Part shown: positions 47,851 to 56,484 of the stretch, piece by piece | How the letters are laid out: each line of letters opens with the position of its first letter | How positions within the stretch are numbered: position 1 is the stretch's first letter | Origin: Actinoallomurus oryzae | GTDB taxonomy: Bacteria > Actinomycetota > Actinomycetes > Streptosporangiales > Streptosporangiaceae | DNA: 64,000 nucleotides | Direction of reading: 5' to 3' | Assembly (NCBI RefSeq): GCF_039541955.1 | Contig: NZ_BAABHF010000043.1 | Coordinates: forward strand, 1-64,000 | The notes under the pieces: generated by a model | The model's input: only the letters and a program-made list of their open reading frames with translations | What the model was told of the DNA's origin: nothing | Database searches by the model: none | Position numbers and translations under genes: made by a program

Positions 47851-48705
47851 ATGATACTGATCACAGGAGCCACCGGCAGAATCGGCCGTGAGCTGGTGCG
47901 AGAGCTCGACGCGGCGAAGGCGGACGCCCGCATCCTCGTCCGCGATCCGGCCCGCGCGGCCGGCCTGCCCGCGAGCGCCGAGCGCGTGGTCGGCGACCTG
48001 GACGACCCCGCGACACTCGCCCCCGCCCTCGACGGCGTCGACCGGCTCTTCCTGCTCACCCCGGGCATCGGGGTCGACCAGGCCGCGAACGCCATCACCG
48101 CGGCCCGCGACGCGGGCGTGCGGCACATCGTGCTGCTGTCATCCATCTGGGCCGACGGAGACCCGGTGCCCGCGATGGGCCGCTGGCACCGCGAACGCGA
48201 GCGCCTCCTGGAGGCGTCCGGCGTGCCCGCGACGATCCTGCGCCCCGGCGGCTTCGCCACCAACGCCCTCGAATGGGTGCCCTCCATCCACGAGAACGGG
48301 TACGTCGTGGACGCGATCGGGCCCGGCCGGGCCGCGGCCATCGACCCGGCCGACATCGCCGCCGTCGCCGCCGCCGTCCTCACCCAGGACGGGCACGAGG
48401 GCCGGACCTACGTCCTCACCGGCGACGAGGCTCTCACCACGGTCGAGCAGGTTCAGATCATCGCCGACACGATCGGCCGCGACATCGAAGTCCGCGCCGC
48501 GACCACCCCGGAAGAGATCGTCCGGTCCCGCTATCCCGGCGGCGCTCCGAAGCCGCTCGCCGACGCCGTCCTCGAGGCCGCGGCGGTCATGCGCGCCGAC
48601 ATCACCGGAGTCCGGACCGACACCGTGGAACGCCTGCTCGGCCGCCGCCCCCGCACCTTCGCCGACTGGTGCGCGCGGAACCGCGACGCCCTGCTGAACC
48701 TCTAG
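47851..48705 (+). CDS. NmrA-like NAD(P)-binding protein (atypical SDR)
   Basis: 284 residues. The Rossmann motif is ITGATGRIGREL (GxxGxxG) at residues 4-15; other blocks are GVDRLFLLTPGIG, HIVLLSSIWADGD and RPGGFATNALEW. Relatives include quinone oxidoreductase 2 (QorB) and redox-sensing NmrA proteins. The end of the gene overlaps the convergent malic-enzyme gene by four bases. Regulation by the divergent MarR protein is likely. Confidence 0.85.
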   Translation: MILITGATGRIGRELVRELDAAKADARILVRDPARAAGLPASAERVVGDLDDPATLAPALDGVDRLFLLTPGIGVDQAANAITAARDAGVRHIVLLSSIWADGDPVPAMGRWHRERERLLEASGVPATILRPGGFATNALEWVPSIHENGYVVDAIGPGRAAAIDPADIAAVAAAVLTQDGHEGRTYVLTGDEALTTVEQVQIIADTIGRDIEVRAATTPEEIVRSRYPGGAPKPLADAVLEAAAVMRADITGVRTDTVERLLGRRPRTFADWCARNRDALLNL

Positions 48706-50093
48706 CGCCCGGCGGTGGCGGCCTCCTGCACGGCCGCCGCCACCGCGTGCGCCACGTCCGCGTGGAACACGCTCGGCACGATGTAGTTCGGACCGAGCTC
48801 CTTGTCGGTGACGACCTCGGCGAGAGCGCGGGCCGCGGCGAGCAGCATGTCCTGGGTGACCGTACGGCTCTGGGCGTCGAGCAGGCCGCGGAAGACGCCC
48901 GGGAAGGCCAGCACGTTGTTGATCTGGTTCGGGTAGTCGCTTCGGCCGGTGGCGACCACGGCCGCGTGCTCGCGCGCCTCCGCCGGGTCGACCTCGGGGT
49001 CGGGGTTGGCCAGGGCGAACACCACCGAGCCCTCGTTCATCGTGGCGATGTCCTCACCGGTGAGGATGCCGGGCGCCGAGACGCCGATGAACACGTCGGC
49101 GCCCCGCACCGCGCCGCGCAGGTCGCCGGAGTAGCCGTCGTGGTTGGTGTTCTCGGCGATCCAGCGCAGCGACTCGTCCAGGTCGTCGCGGCCGGTGTGC
49201 ACCGCGCCGCGGTAGTCGCAAACGACGATGTTCTTGGCTCCCGCGTGCATCAGCAGCTTGAGCACGGCCGTGCCGGCGGCGCCCGCGCCCGCCATCGCCA
49301 CGCGCACGTCGGCGAGGTCCTTGCCCACCACGCGCATGGCGTTCATGAGCGCGGACAGCACGACGATCGCCGTGCCGTGCTGGTCGTCGTGGAAGACCGG
49401 GATGTCGAGCAGGTCGCGCAGCCGGCGCTCCACCTCGAAGCAGCGCGGCGCGGAGATGTCCTCCAGGTTGATGCCGCCGAACGCCGGCGCGAGGATCTGC
49501 ACCGTACGGACCAGCTCGTCGGTGTCCTGGGTGTCGAGGCAGATCGGCCAGGCGTCGATGCCGGCGAACCGCTTGAACAGCGCCGCCTTGCCCTCCATGA
49601 CCGGGAGGGCTGCCTCCGGGCCGATGTTGCCGAGGCCGAGCACGGCCGAGCCGTCGGTGACCACGGCGACGCTGTTGCGCTTGACGGTCAGGCGCCGCAC
49701 GTCGTCGGGGTTGCGGGCGATCGCCAGCGAGACCCGCGCGACACCCGGGGTGTAGGCCATGGACAGCTCGTCGCGGTTGCGCAGCGGGACCTTCGACTGC
49801 ATCTCGATCTTGCCGCCGAGGTGCATGAGGAACGTACGGTCACTGACCTTGTGGATGGTGACGCCGTCGACCTGCTCCAGCGCGTCGACGATCTCCTGGG
49901 CGTGCTCGGTGTCCCGGGTGGCGCAGGTGACGTCGATGCGGAGCCGGTCGTGGCCGGCCGGGGTGAGGTCGAGCGCGGTGACGATGCCACCGGCCTGCTC
50001 CACCGCACCGGTGAGCTGGCTCACCGCTTTGCCGCCGGCCGCCACCTCGAGGCGGACGGTGATCGAGTAGGACACGCTGGGCACGGTCGCCAC
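48702..50093 (-). CDS. NAD-dependent malic enzyme with N-terminal ACT domain
   Basis: 463 residues from GTG 50093 after AAAAGGAG. Residues about 1-85 form an ACT-like regulatory domain. The catalytic part has YTPGVARVSLAIA, the Lys in MEGKAALFKRF, the metal-binding FHDDQHGTAIV, the Rossmann AGAGAAGTAVLKLL and ALANPDPEVDP. It decarboxylates malate to pyruvate. The cofactor preference is inferred from family. It shares four bases at its end with the NmrA-like gene. Confidence 0.93.
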   Translation of the reverse strand: MATVPSVSYSITVRLEVAAGGKAVSQLTGAVEQAGGIVTALDLTPAGHDRLRIDVTCATRDTEHAQEIVDALEQVDGVTIHKVSDRTFLMHLGGKIEMQSKVPLRNRDELSMAYTPGVARVSLAIARNPDDVRRLTVKRNSVAVVTDGSAVLGLGNIGPEAALPVMEGKAALFKRFAGIDAWPICLDTQDTDELVRTVQILAPAFGGINLEDISAPRCFEVERRLRDLLDIPVFHDDQHGTAIVVLSALMNAMRVVGKDLADVRVAMAGAGAAGTAVLKLLMHAGAKNIVVCDYRGAVHTGRDDLDESLRWIAENTNHDGYSGDLRGAVRGADVFIGVSAPGILTGEDIATMNEGSVVFALANPDPEVDPAEAREHAAVVATGRSDYPNQINNVLAFPGVFRGLLDAQSRTVTQDMLLAAARALAEVVTDKELGPNYIVPSVFHADVAHAVAAAVQEAATAGR

Positions 50094-50184
50094 GTCAACT
50101 GCTCCTTTTGCCTGGTCAGGGCTTCGCCTCGCGATGATTACACGCGTCCGGCGGGGTCCGGGCCTCGGGCGTCGGCTTTGTTGT

Positions 50185-50817
50185 TCAGAGGATGGCGAGC
50201 GCGGCCGTCACGATGATGTCGGCACAGGCCGGCGCCGCCAGCCGCGTACTGTCGATGACCAGATCATAGAGCGCCGGGTCGGCCGGGTCGGCCCGGTAGA
50301 AGTGCTTGACGTACGCGGTCCGCGCCCGGTCGTTGTCGTCCAGGAGCCGCTCGGCCTCCCGCTCGGACAGGTCCAGCGACTCCTGGACGCTCGCCAGCCG
50401 CCGCCTCCGCGGCCCGTCGAGGCGTACGTGCAGGGCGCCCGGGAGGCCGGCGAGCACGAGCTGGGAGGCGCGGCCGAGGATGACCCCGCCCCCGTGCTCG
50501 GCGATCTGTTTGATCACGTTCTCGGTGCGGACGAGGAACTCCTCCTCCGGCACGAAGCCGCGCTCCGGAAGGGTGGTGTCCATCCCGCCGAGGGTGACGT
50601 TGGGCAGCCGGGCGGCGCTGGACAGGAGGCGGCCGAGGCCGTGCTCGGTACGGTCGTCGTGGTCGAGGGCCTCTTCGAGCGAGCAGCCGATCTCCGCGGC
50701 GACGGTGTAGGGGATGGCGCGGTCGACGAAGGGCGCGCCGAGACGCTCGGCGACCGCGGGGCCGATGACGCTACCCCCCGCGCCGAACGCCGCGGAGATC
50801 GTCACGACGCCGGCCAT
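50185..50817 (-). CDS. Cytidylate-kinase-like family protein
   Basis: 210 residues. It belongs to the Cytidylate_kin2 group: the P-loop area is ISAAFGAGGSVIGPAVAERLG (with Gly-rich loop and no typical Lys), then PFVDRAIPYTVAAEIG and GGVILGRASQLVL. Substrate and true kinase activity are uncertain, since this family departs from CMP kinase in the P-loop. It lies between malic enzyme and the thioredoxin-like gene. Confidence 0.83.
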   Translation of the reverse strand: MAGVVTISAAFGAGGSVIGPAVAERLGAPFVDRAIPYTVAAEIGCSLEEALDHDDRTEHGLGRLLSSAARLPNVTLGGMDTTLPERGFVPEEEFLVRTENVIKQIAEHGGGVILGRASQLVLAGLPGALHVRLDGPRRRRLASVQESLDLSEREAERLLDDNDRARTAYVKHFYRADPADPALYDLVIDSTRLAAPACADIIVTAALAIL

Positions 50818-50844
50818 GACCGGATGATTCCCGTCCGCGCGCGG

Positions 50845-51762
50845 TCAGAACAGCGCCGACGCGAGCCGGCGCCGTGCCTGTCCCACGCGGGGATCGTCGG
50901 GCGGCAGCACCTCGAACAGCGACAGCAGGTGCTTGCGCGCCAGGTCACGGTCGTCGCCGGAGGTACGGCGTACGGTGCCGATCAGCCGGTCGAACGCCTC
51001 TTCGACGCGCCCCTCGACGAGGTCGAGGTCGGCGACGCGGGTCTGGGCCTCGGCGTCGTCCGGGCGGTCGGCGGCGTCCTTGCGCGCCTGCTGCGGGTCG
51101 AGGTCGGTCACCCGGCGCTGCAGCTCGACCAGGGCCAGGCCGCTCTTGGCGTACGCGTCGCTCGGCTGCGACTCGAGGATCTTGCCGAACGCGCTCGCCG
51201 CCGCGTCGAGGTCGCCGCGCTGCAGCGCGGCCTCGGCCTCGTCCTGCAGAGGGTCGCCGGCGGGCTCCTGAGGCGCGGCGGGGGCGCCGGCGCCCTCGGG
51301 CATCAGACCCTGCTCGCGCAGCGCGTCGAACAGCTGGTCGAGGACCTGACGCACCTGCGGCTCGGGCGCCGCGCCGTTGAGCACGGGCAGCATCTGGCCG
51401 GCGACCACCGCGGCGACGAACGGGATGCCCTGCACGCCCATGCGGCTGAGCTGCTGGGCCAGGCCCGGATTCGCGTCGATGTCGACCTTGGCCAGCACCC
51501 AGCTCCCGGCCGCCTCGTTCGCGAGCTTCTCCAGGATCGGGCCGAGCTGCTTGCAGGGCTGGCACCAGTCGGCCCAGAAGTCGACGAGCACCGGAACCGT
51601 ACGCGACCTGTCGATGACCTCGGCGTTGAACGTCGCATCGGTCACGTCGATGACGGAGGCGGAGCCACCCGCGGAGGCCGGACGCTGCTGCGCCCGCTTC
51701 GCCGCGGCCTGCCGGGCGCCCAGGTCGACGGCGCCGTGCAACGAGAAGTCCGATGACGTCAT
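50845..51762 (-). CDS. Thioredoxin-domain protein with TPR region (CnoX/YbbN-like)
   Basis: 305 residues from ATG 51762 (ATG 51771 is possible). The thioredoxin domain (about 35-140) retains the redox pair in FWADWCQPCKQLGP, with Pro in GIPFVAAV. The C-terminal half has TPR-like helices (AEAALQRGDLDAAASAFGKIL and others). E. coli YbbN is a redox-controlled holdase; here both active-site cysteines are present, so it could be an active thiol oxidoreductase or chaperone. It resembles the thioredoxin gene near icmA in streptomycetes. Confidence 0.88.
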   Translation of the reverse strand: MTSSDFSLHGAVDLGARQAAAKRAQQRPASAGGSASVIDVTDATFNAEVIDRSRTVPVLVDFWADWCQPCKQLGPILEKLANEAAGSWVLAKVDIDANPGLAQQLSRMGVQGIPFVAAVVAGQMLPVLNGAAPEPQVRQVLDQLFDALREQGLMPEGAGAPAAPQEPAGDPLQDEAEAALQRGDLDAAASAFGKILESQPSDAYAKSGLALVELQRRVTDLDPQQARKDAADRPDDAEAQTRVADLDLVEGRVEEAFDRLIGTVRRTSGDDRDLARKHLLSLFEVLPPDDPRVGQARRRLASALF

Positions 51763-51851
51763 GACATCCATCCTGCCGCATACACCGGCGAATGCGTACG
51801 AGCGGCCTGCCGGTCGTCTCCCCCGGCCGGGCGCAGGGCCCGTCCGGGGGC

Positions 51852-53519
51852 TCAGAATCGGGCGGGCTCGGAGTAGCTCCCCCACTCGTCGCGCAGGGCG
51901 CCGCAGATCTCGCCCAGGGTGGCCTCGGCGCGGGCGGCGTCGAGCATGGCCGGGATGAGGTTGTGCTTCGTACGGGCGACCTCGACCATCCGGGCCAGTG
52001 CGGCGTCCACGGCGGCCTGGTCGCGCTCGGACCGCCGGGCGGCGAGGAGGCGGTTCTGCTCGCGCTCGACCTCGTGGCTGACCCGCAGGATCTCCAGCGG
52101 CTCCTCGATGCTCTGCGTGTGGCGGTTGACGCCGACGATGTGCTTGTCGCCCTTCTCCAGCTGCCGCTGGTAGGTGAAGGCGGCGTCGGCGATCTCGGCC
52201 ATGAACCAGCCCTCCTCGATGCCGTGCAGGATGCCGCCGGTCATCGAGCCGTCCGGGCTCATGTCCTTGATGCGGGCGAAGATCTTCTCCGCGTCGGCCT
52301 CGATCCGGTCGGTGAGCGCCTCGACGTACCAGGAGCCGCCCAGCGGGTCGACGACGTTGACGACGCCGGTCTCCTCCATGATCACCTGCTGGGTGCGCAG
52401 GGCGATCTCGGCGGCCTTCTCGCTCGGCAGCGCCAGCACCTCGTCCAGGGCGTTGGTGTGCAGGGAGTTGGTGCCGCCGAGGACGGCGGCGAGCGCCTCC
52501 AGCGCGGTGCGCACGACGTTGTTGTCGGGCTGCTGCGCGGTCAGCGACACTCCGGCGGTCTGGGTGTGGAACCGCAGCCACTGGGCCTTCTCCGACGTCG
52601 CGCCGTACACGTCGCGCATCCAGCGCGCCCAGATGCGGCGTGCGGCGCGGAACTTGGCGATCTCCTCGAAGAAGTCGATATGGGAGTCGAAGAAGAACGA
52701 CAGGCCGGGCGCGAAGACGTTGACGTCGAGCCCCCGCGACAGGCCAAGCTCGACGTACCCGAAGCCGTCGGCGAGCGTGAAGGCGAGCTCCTGGGCGGCC
52801 GTGGCCCCGGCCTCGCGGATGTGGTACCCCGAGACGCTCAGCGGCTTGTACGCCGGGATCTCGGCGGCGCAGTACTCCATCAGGTCGCCGATGAGGCGCA
52901 GGTGCGGCTCGGGCGCGAACAGCCACTCCTTCTGCGCGATGTACTCCTTGAAGATGTCGGTCTGCAGCGTGCCGTCCAGGCCGTGGATGTCGGCGCCCTG
53001 CCGCTCGGCCGCCACGAGGTACATGCAGAAGATCGGCACGGCCGGGCCGGAGATCGTCATGGAGGTCGTGGTCTCACCGAGCGGGATGCCGTCGAACAGC
53101 ACGTCCATGTCGGCGGCCGAGTCGATCGCGACGCCGCAGTGGCCGACCTCGCCGAGGGAGCGGGCGTCGTCGGAGTCGCGGCCCATGAGGGTGGGCATGT
53201 CGAAGGCGACCGACAGCCCGCCGCCGCCGGCGGCGAGGATCATCTTGTAGCGCTCGTTGGTCTGGCGCGCGTTGCCGAAGCCGGCGAACTGCCGGATCGT
53301 CCAGGCCCGCCCGCGGTAGCCGGTGGCGTACAGGCCGCGGGTGTAGGGGAACTCCCCCGGCCAGCCGATGCGCTCGAACCTGGGGTCGGCGGCCGGCGGG
53401 CCGTAGACCGGCTCGACCTCGACGCCGGACAGGGTCGTGAAGTCGGCGTCCCGCCTGCGCGACGCGTCGAACCGCTCCTGCCAGCGCCGGCGGCCCTCCT
53501 CGATGTCCTGCATGTCCAT
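51852..53519 (-). CDS. icmA: Acyl-CoA mutase large subunit, predicted isobutyryl-CoA mutase IcmA
   Basis: 555 residues from ATG 53519 after GGAGG; IcmA proteins are about 566. It is the TIM-barrel substrate half of the B12 mutase family without the C-terminal cobalamin domain, so a separate small subunit is needed. The residue aligned with Tyr89 of methylmalonyl-CoA mutase is Phe78 (WTIRQFAGF), and the one aligned with Arg207 is Gln196 (KEYIAQKEW), the pair reported for isobutyryl-CoA mutase with the same 118-residue spacing. SGYHIREAGATA contains the active-site His. It would interconvert isobutyryl- and n-butyryl-CoA. The operator and MarR gene upstream suggest regulation. Confidence 0.85.
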   Translation of the reverse strand: MDMQDIEEGRRRWQERFDASRRRDADFTTLSGVEVEPVYGPPAADPRFERIGWPGEFPYTRGLYATGYRGRAWTIRQFAGFGNARQTNERYKMILAAGGGGLSVAFDMPTLMGRDSDDARSLGEVGHCGVAIDSAADMDVLFDGIPLGETTTSMTISGPAVPIFCMYLVAAERQGADIHGLDGTLQTDIFKEYIAQKEWLFAPEPHLRLIGDLMEYCAAEIPAYKPLSVSGYHIREAGATAAQELAFTLADGFGYVELGLSRGLDVNVFAPGLSFFFDSHIDFFEEIAKFRAARRIWARWMRDVYGATSEKAQWLRFHTQTAGVSLTAQQPDNNVVRTALEALAAVLGGTNSLHTNALDEVLALPSEKAAEIALRTQQVIMEETGVVNVVDPLGGSWYVEALTDRIEADAEKIFARIKDMSPDGSMTGGILHGIEEGWFMAEIADAAFTYQRQLEKGDKHIVGVNRHTQSIEEPLEILRVSHEVEREQNRLLAARRSERDQAAVDAALARMVEVARTKHNLIPAMLDAARAEATLGEICGALRDEWGSYSEPARF

Positions 53520-53553
53520 GAGCGTTCCTCCGGGTTGCTCCTCACTCCAAAGG

Positions 53554-53571
53554 TACTAGGACGTCCTAGTA
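53554..53571. promoter_or_regulatory. 18-bp perfect palindrome upstream of icmA, probable MarR operator
   Basis: TACTAGGACGTCCTAGTA is a perfect palindrome 35 bp before the icmA start, in the 138-bp spacer between the MarR gene and icmA. Size and symmetry fit a MarR dimer site; the position would overlap or follow the icmA promoter. Confidence 0.75.
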
Positions 53572-53657
53572 ATTTGGGCCGCGGAGTCGGTGCGAGCCGG
53601 TCCGGAGGCTTTCCCGGGCCCGCGCGAATGGGTTCGCCGGCGGCGGGTGGAGCCCGA

Positions 53658-54164
53658 TCAGTCCTGGAAGTCGCCCGCGGTCACCCGCAGCGACCGCAGC
53701 ACATCGAAGATCCTTCCCTGCTCCTCCTCGTCGTACGCGCCGAGGCCGAAGTCGGCGGCCATGAGGTCGCGGGTGGCGCGCTCGACGGTGTCGCGGCCGC
53801 TCGGGGTGATCTCGGCGAGCACGCCGCGGCCGTCACGCGGATTCGGGCGGCGGAGGACGTACCCCTGTCTCTCCAGCCGGTCGATCGTGTTGGTCACGCT
53901 CGTCGGGTGCACCATCAGCCGTTCGCCGATCTTGGATAGCGGCAGGGCGCCTTTGCCGCTGAACGTCAGCAGGACAAGGGCCTCGTAGCGCGCGAAGGTC
54001 AGGTCGTACGGCTTGAGAAGGGCGTCGAGTTCGGCGATGAGGATCGCCTGGGCGCGCATGATCGACGTTACGGCGAGCATGGCGGGCGAGCGCCCCCAGC
54101 GGCGTTCCCAGAGGTCACCGGCGCGGGCGATGGGGTCGAAGGGGAGGTTGAGCGGCTTGGGCAC
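53658..54164 (-). CDS. MarR-family regulator, likely regulator of icmA
   Basis: 168 residues from GTG 54164; TACCGT six bases upstream is a good -10, so a leaderless transcript is likely, and an in-frame ATG 54 bp further upstream precedes a Pro/Arg-rich stretch that is not conserved. The winged HTH is FARYEALVLLTFSGKGALPLSKIGERLMVHPTSVTNTIDRLERQGYVLRR (several adjoining motifs). RAGDLWERRWG in the N-terminal helix is typical of this actinobacterial group. It precedes icmA on the same strand, with a palindrome between. Confidence 0.85.
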   Translation of the reverse strand: MPKPLNLPFDPIARAGDLWERRWGRSPAMLAVTSIMRAQAILIAELDALLKPYDLTFARYEALVLLTFSGKGALPLSKIGERLMVHPTSVTNTIDRLERQGYVLRRPNPRDGRGVLAEITPSGRDTVERATRDLMAADFGLGAYDEEEQGRIFDVLRSLRVTAGDFQD

Positions 54165-54301
54165 CCGGACACGGTAGCGCCTGGGGAACGGCGGCCCCCG
54201 GCGGATCGGAGCAGACATCCGACATTTACTGAACTATGACAACAATTGTTTCCCGCATACTCCTCGAATCATTGCCGCCCACACCGGCGGACACAACAAC
54301 G

Positions 54302-54331
54302 CTGACAGTCATCACCAAGGCAAGTTATAGT
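54302..54331 (+). promoter_or_regulatory. Promoter of the degenerate ABC gene pair
   Basis: CTGACA (54302-54307) and TATAGT (54326-54331) are spaced by 18 bp, in an AT-richer 276-bp spacer. A perfect 10-bp palindrome AACAATTGTT lies upstream near 54241-54250 and may be a regulator site. The first start codon is 110 bp downstream. Confidence 0.6.
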
Positions 54332-54440
54332 TCCGTTGTCGGTGCGTGCGGCGACGGCAAAGGGGGGCGTCGACGCGGCCGTTCATCGGGCTGATCCGCC
54401 TCAAGCCTCGAGCGCGCACCGAGATTTCGGGGGGTAGTAA

Positions 54441-55124
54441 ATGATCGCGGATTTCTCCACGATCGTGGCACGGGACATGGGAATCCGCCGCGGGGGGCGG
54501 TGGATCCTTCGTCCCACCACGTTCGGCATCACCTCGGGGGTGGTGGGGCTCGCGGGTCCGCCCTGCTCGGGCAGGTCCGCCCTGTTGACGACGCTGGCCA
54601 CGCTGCGCCGGCCCAGCGTGGGCGAGCTGGAGCTGCTGGGCCACGACGTGACCGGGCCGGCCGGGCAGCGCGCCGTGCGCCCGCGCCTCGGCCTGCTGCC
54701 GCACCGGTTCGGCTGGGCGGCCGGGGTCACCGCCCGCGAGTACGTCGCCTACGCCGCCTATTTCAAAGCCACGCCGAAGGACGCGGTCGAGGCGATTTTG
54801 GAGCGATTTGAATTGACCGATGCCGCGGAATTGGAGATGGACATGCTGCCCGCCGATCTGCGGTTGCGGGCGGGCCTCGCGGCGACCTGTGTGCACCGGC
54901 CGGATCTGGTGTTCCTGGACGAACCACTCGGGTCGGTCACCGATCCGGAGCGCGACGAGCTGATCGGCCTGCTGCGCGGGCTCGCGCCGGCCGTGGTCGT
55001 GACCGCGCCCGATCCGGCGGAGCTGACGGGGTGGTGCGACCGGGTCTTCACCATCGCCCGCGCGCGCCTCATCGAGTCCTTGGAGGTCTCCCGAACGTGG
55101 TCCCGGGTGCCGGCCGGTGTCTGA
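54441..55124 (+). CDS. Degenerate ABC-type ATP-binding protein
   Basis: 227 residues behind a weak GGGGGG. The overall fold is ABC ATPase, but key motifs are altered: Walker A reads GPPCSGRSALL with Arg for the catalytic Lys, the LSGGQ signature is replaced by MLPADLRLRAGL, and the switch His is replaced in VVVTAPDP. Walker B is intact (DLVFLDEPL). It may bind but not hydrolyse ATP efficiently, or act structurally. The next gene, a membrane protein, overlaps by 8 bp, so they form a pair. Confidence 0.75.
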   Translation: MIADFSTIVARDMGIRRGGRWILRPTTFGITSGVVGLAGPPCSGRSALLTTLATLRRPSVGELELLGHDVTGPAGQRAVRPRLGLLPHRFGWAAGVTAREYVAYAAYFKATPKDAVEAILERFELTDAAELEMDMLPADLRLRAGLAATCVHRPDLVFLDEPLGSVTDPERDELIGLLRGLAPAVVVTAPDPAELTGWCDRVFTIARARLIESLEVSRTWSRVPAGV

Positions 55125-56364
55125 CCTGGGGCGGGTGCTGCGGATCGACGCCCGCCGCACCGCCCCGTTCCTGGCCGTCCCCGCCCTGGCGCTGCTCGGC
55201 GGGGTCGCGGCCTGGCATGCCCTGCTGCCCGGGGTCGCGTACTGGGACGACGCCGTCGCGGCGCTGTTCGCCTCGGTGCGCGTGCTCGGGCCGGCCTCCG
55301 CGGCCCTCGCCGCCTGGGTGGCGCTGCGCGAACACCGGCTCGGCTACCTGCGGGGGCTGAGCGCCCGGTCGCCCGCGCTCGGGCCGCTGCTGGACCTGAC
55401 CCTGCTCGGCGTCGTCTCGCTGAGCGCGTACGCGGTCGTGGCCGCGATCGTCGTGGTGAAGACCCTGCTGCACGTCGAGAGCGGGCATCCCCAGGTGGTC
55501 GGACTGCTGGCGGGCGCGCTCACGCTGCTCGACTACGCCGTGATCGGCTACCTCGCGGGCCGCGCGGTCCCCCGGCTGCCGACGGTCGCCGCCGCGGCGG
55601 CCGTCACCTGTCTGTGGGGGATCGTCCGCCCGGGCACGTGGACGTACCTGCTGCCGCCGCCGGGGGTCGAGCACATCCATCCGTTCGCCGGCCTGCGCAC
55701 CGAGCTGCTCGCCGGGCAGGCCCTGTGGTCGCTCGGCATCGGCGGGCTCCTGGTCAGCGGCTACCTGTGGGTGCTCACGCGGCGGGCGCGGCTCGCCCTG
55801 CCTCTCGTGGCGGCGGCGGTCCTGATCACGGTCACCACCCTGTGGATCCACGCCCAGCAGCGCGCGCCGCTCGCGCCCCGCGCGTTCGAGTACTCCTGCC
55901 GCCAGTGGCCGCTGACCGTGTGCGTGCACCCGGCGTTGCGCTCGGCGCTCCCGTCGCTGGAGGCCGCCCTGACCCCCCTGGCCACACGCCTGAGCGGTAC
56001 ACCGGGCGGCTTCACCCGGGTCGAACACCGGCCCGACAACGACTTCCCGCGCCCCGGGCACGGCGTGGTCTACATCCACCTCAAGGACCTGTCCCCCGGG
56101 TACGAACACCGCGCGGAGCAGGAGATCCAGATCAGCCTCCTCGACGCCCGCACCTGCGCCAACCCCGCACACGCCGCCGGCGTGCGCTACACCGCGCTGG
56201 TGTCGGCCTGGCTGCTCGACGAGACCCCGCCCCGCATGCCCGACACGGCGGCCGCCCGCGCCTTCGGCCGCTGGGCCGAGTCGCGCCGCCGGCACTGGCT
56301 GCGCCTCCACTACGCGCGCTACCGCTCCTGCACGCTGCGCGGCCTCGACTTCCGCCTCCTCTGA
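55117..56364 (+). CDS. Membrane protein with six helices and C-terminal exported domain
   Basis: 415 residues from GTG 55117. Six hydrophobic helices lie within the first 250 residues, an ABC-2-like permease layout. The C-terminal about 160 residues start with CRQWPLTVCVHPALRSALPS and end with SCTLRGLDF; three cysteines suggest an external disulfide-bonded domain. It is probably the permease partner of the degenerate ATPase. The family was not recognised; a role in surface display or export is conjecture. Confidence 0.72.
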   Translation: MSDLGRVLRIDARRTAPFLAVPALALLGGVAAWHALLPGVAYWDDAVAALFASVRVLGPASAALAAWVALREHRLGYLRGLSARSPALGPLLDLTLLGVVSLSAYAVVAAIVVVKTLLHVESGHPQVVGLLAGALTLLDYAVIGYLAGRAVPRLPTVAAAAAVTCLWGIVRPGTWTYLLPPPGVEHIHPFAGLRTELLAGQALWSLGIGGLLVSGYLWVLTRRARLALPLVAAAVLITVTTLWIHAQQRAPLAPRAFEYSCRQWPLTVCVHPALRSALPSLEAALTPLATRLSGTPGGFTRVEHRPDNDFPRPGHGVVYIHLKDLSPGYEHRAEQEIQISLLDARTCANPAHAAGVRYTALVSAWLLDETPPRMPDTAAARAFGRWAESRRRHWLRLHYARYRSCTLRGLDFRLL

Positions 56365-56484
56365 GCGAACCCGCGGAGGCGGACCTCCGAGAGGGCGCGC
56401 ACGGAGGCGGACCGCGCTCCTTCGGATGCGCCCGGTGATCGAAGAGCCCGCCGCCCGCGCGCAATGTTGACTATCGTCTGCGGC

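Noticed and set aside
48273..50216. Plus-strand frame of about 650 codons
   Set aside because: Antisense to the malic enzyme gene, with Val/Gly/Arg-rich product lacking any domain.
51852..53519. Annotation as methylmalonyl-CoA mutase large subunit
   Set aside because: The residues aligned with the selective Tyr and Arg are Phe78 and Gln196, the isobutyryl-CoA mutase pair, although this needs confirmation by alignment.
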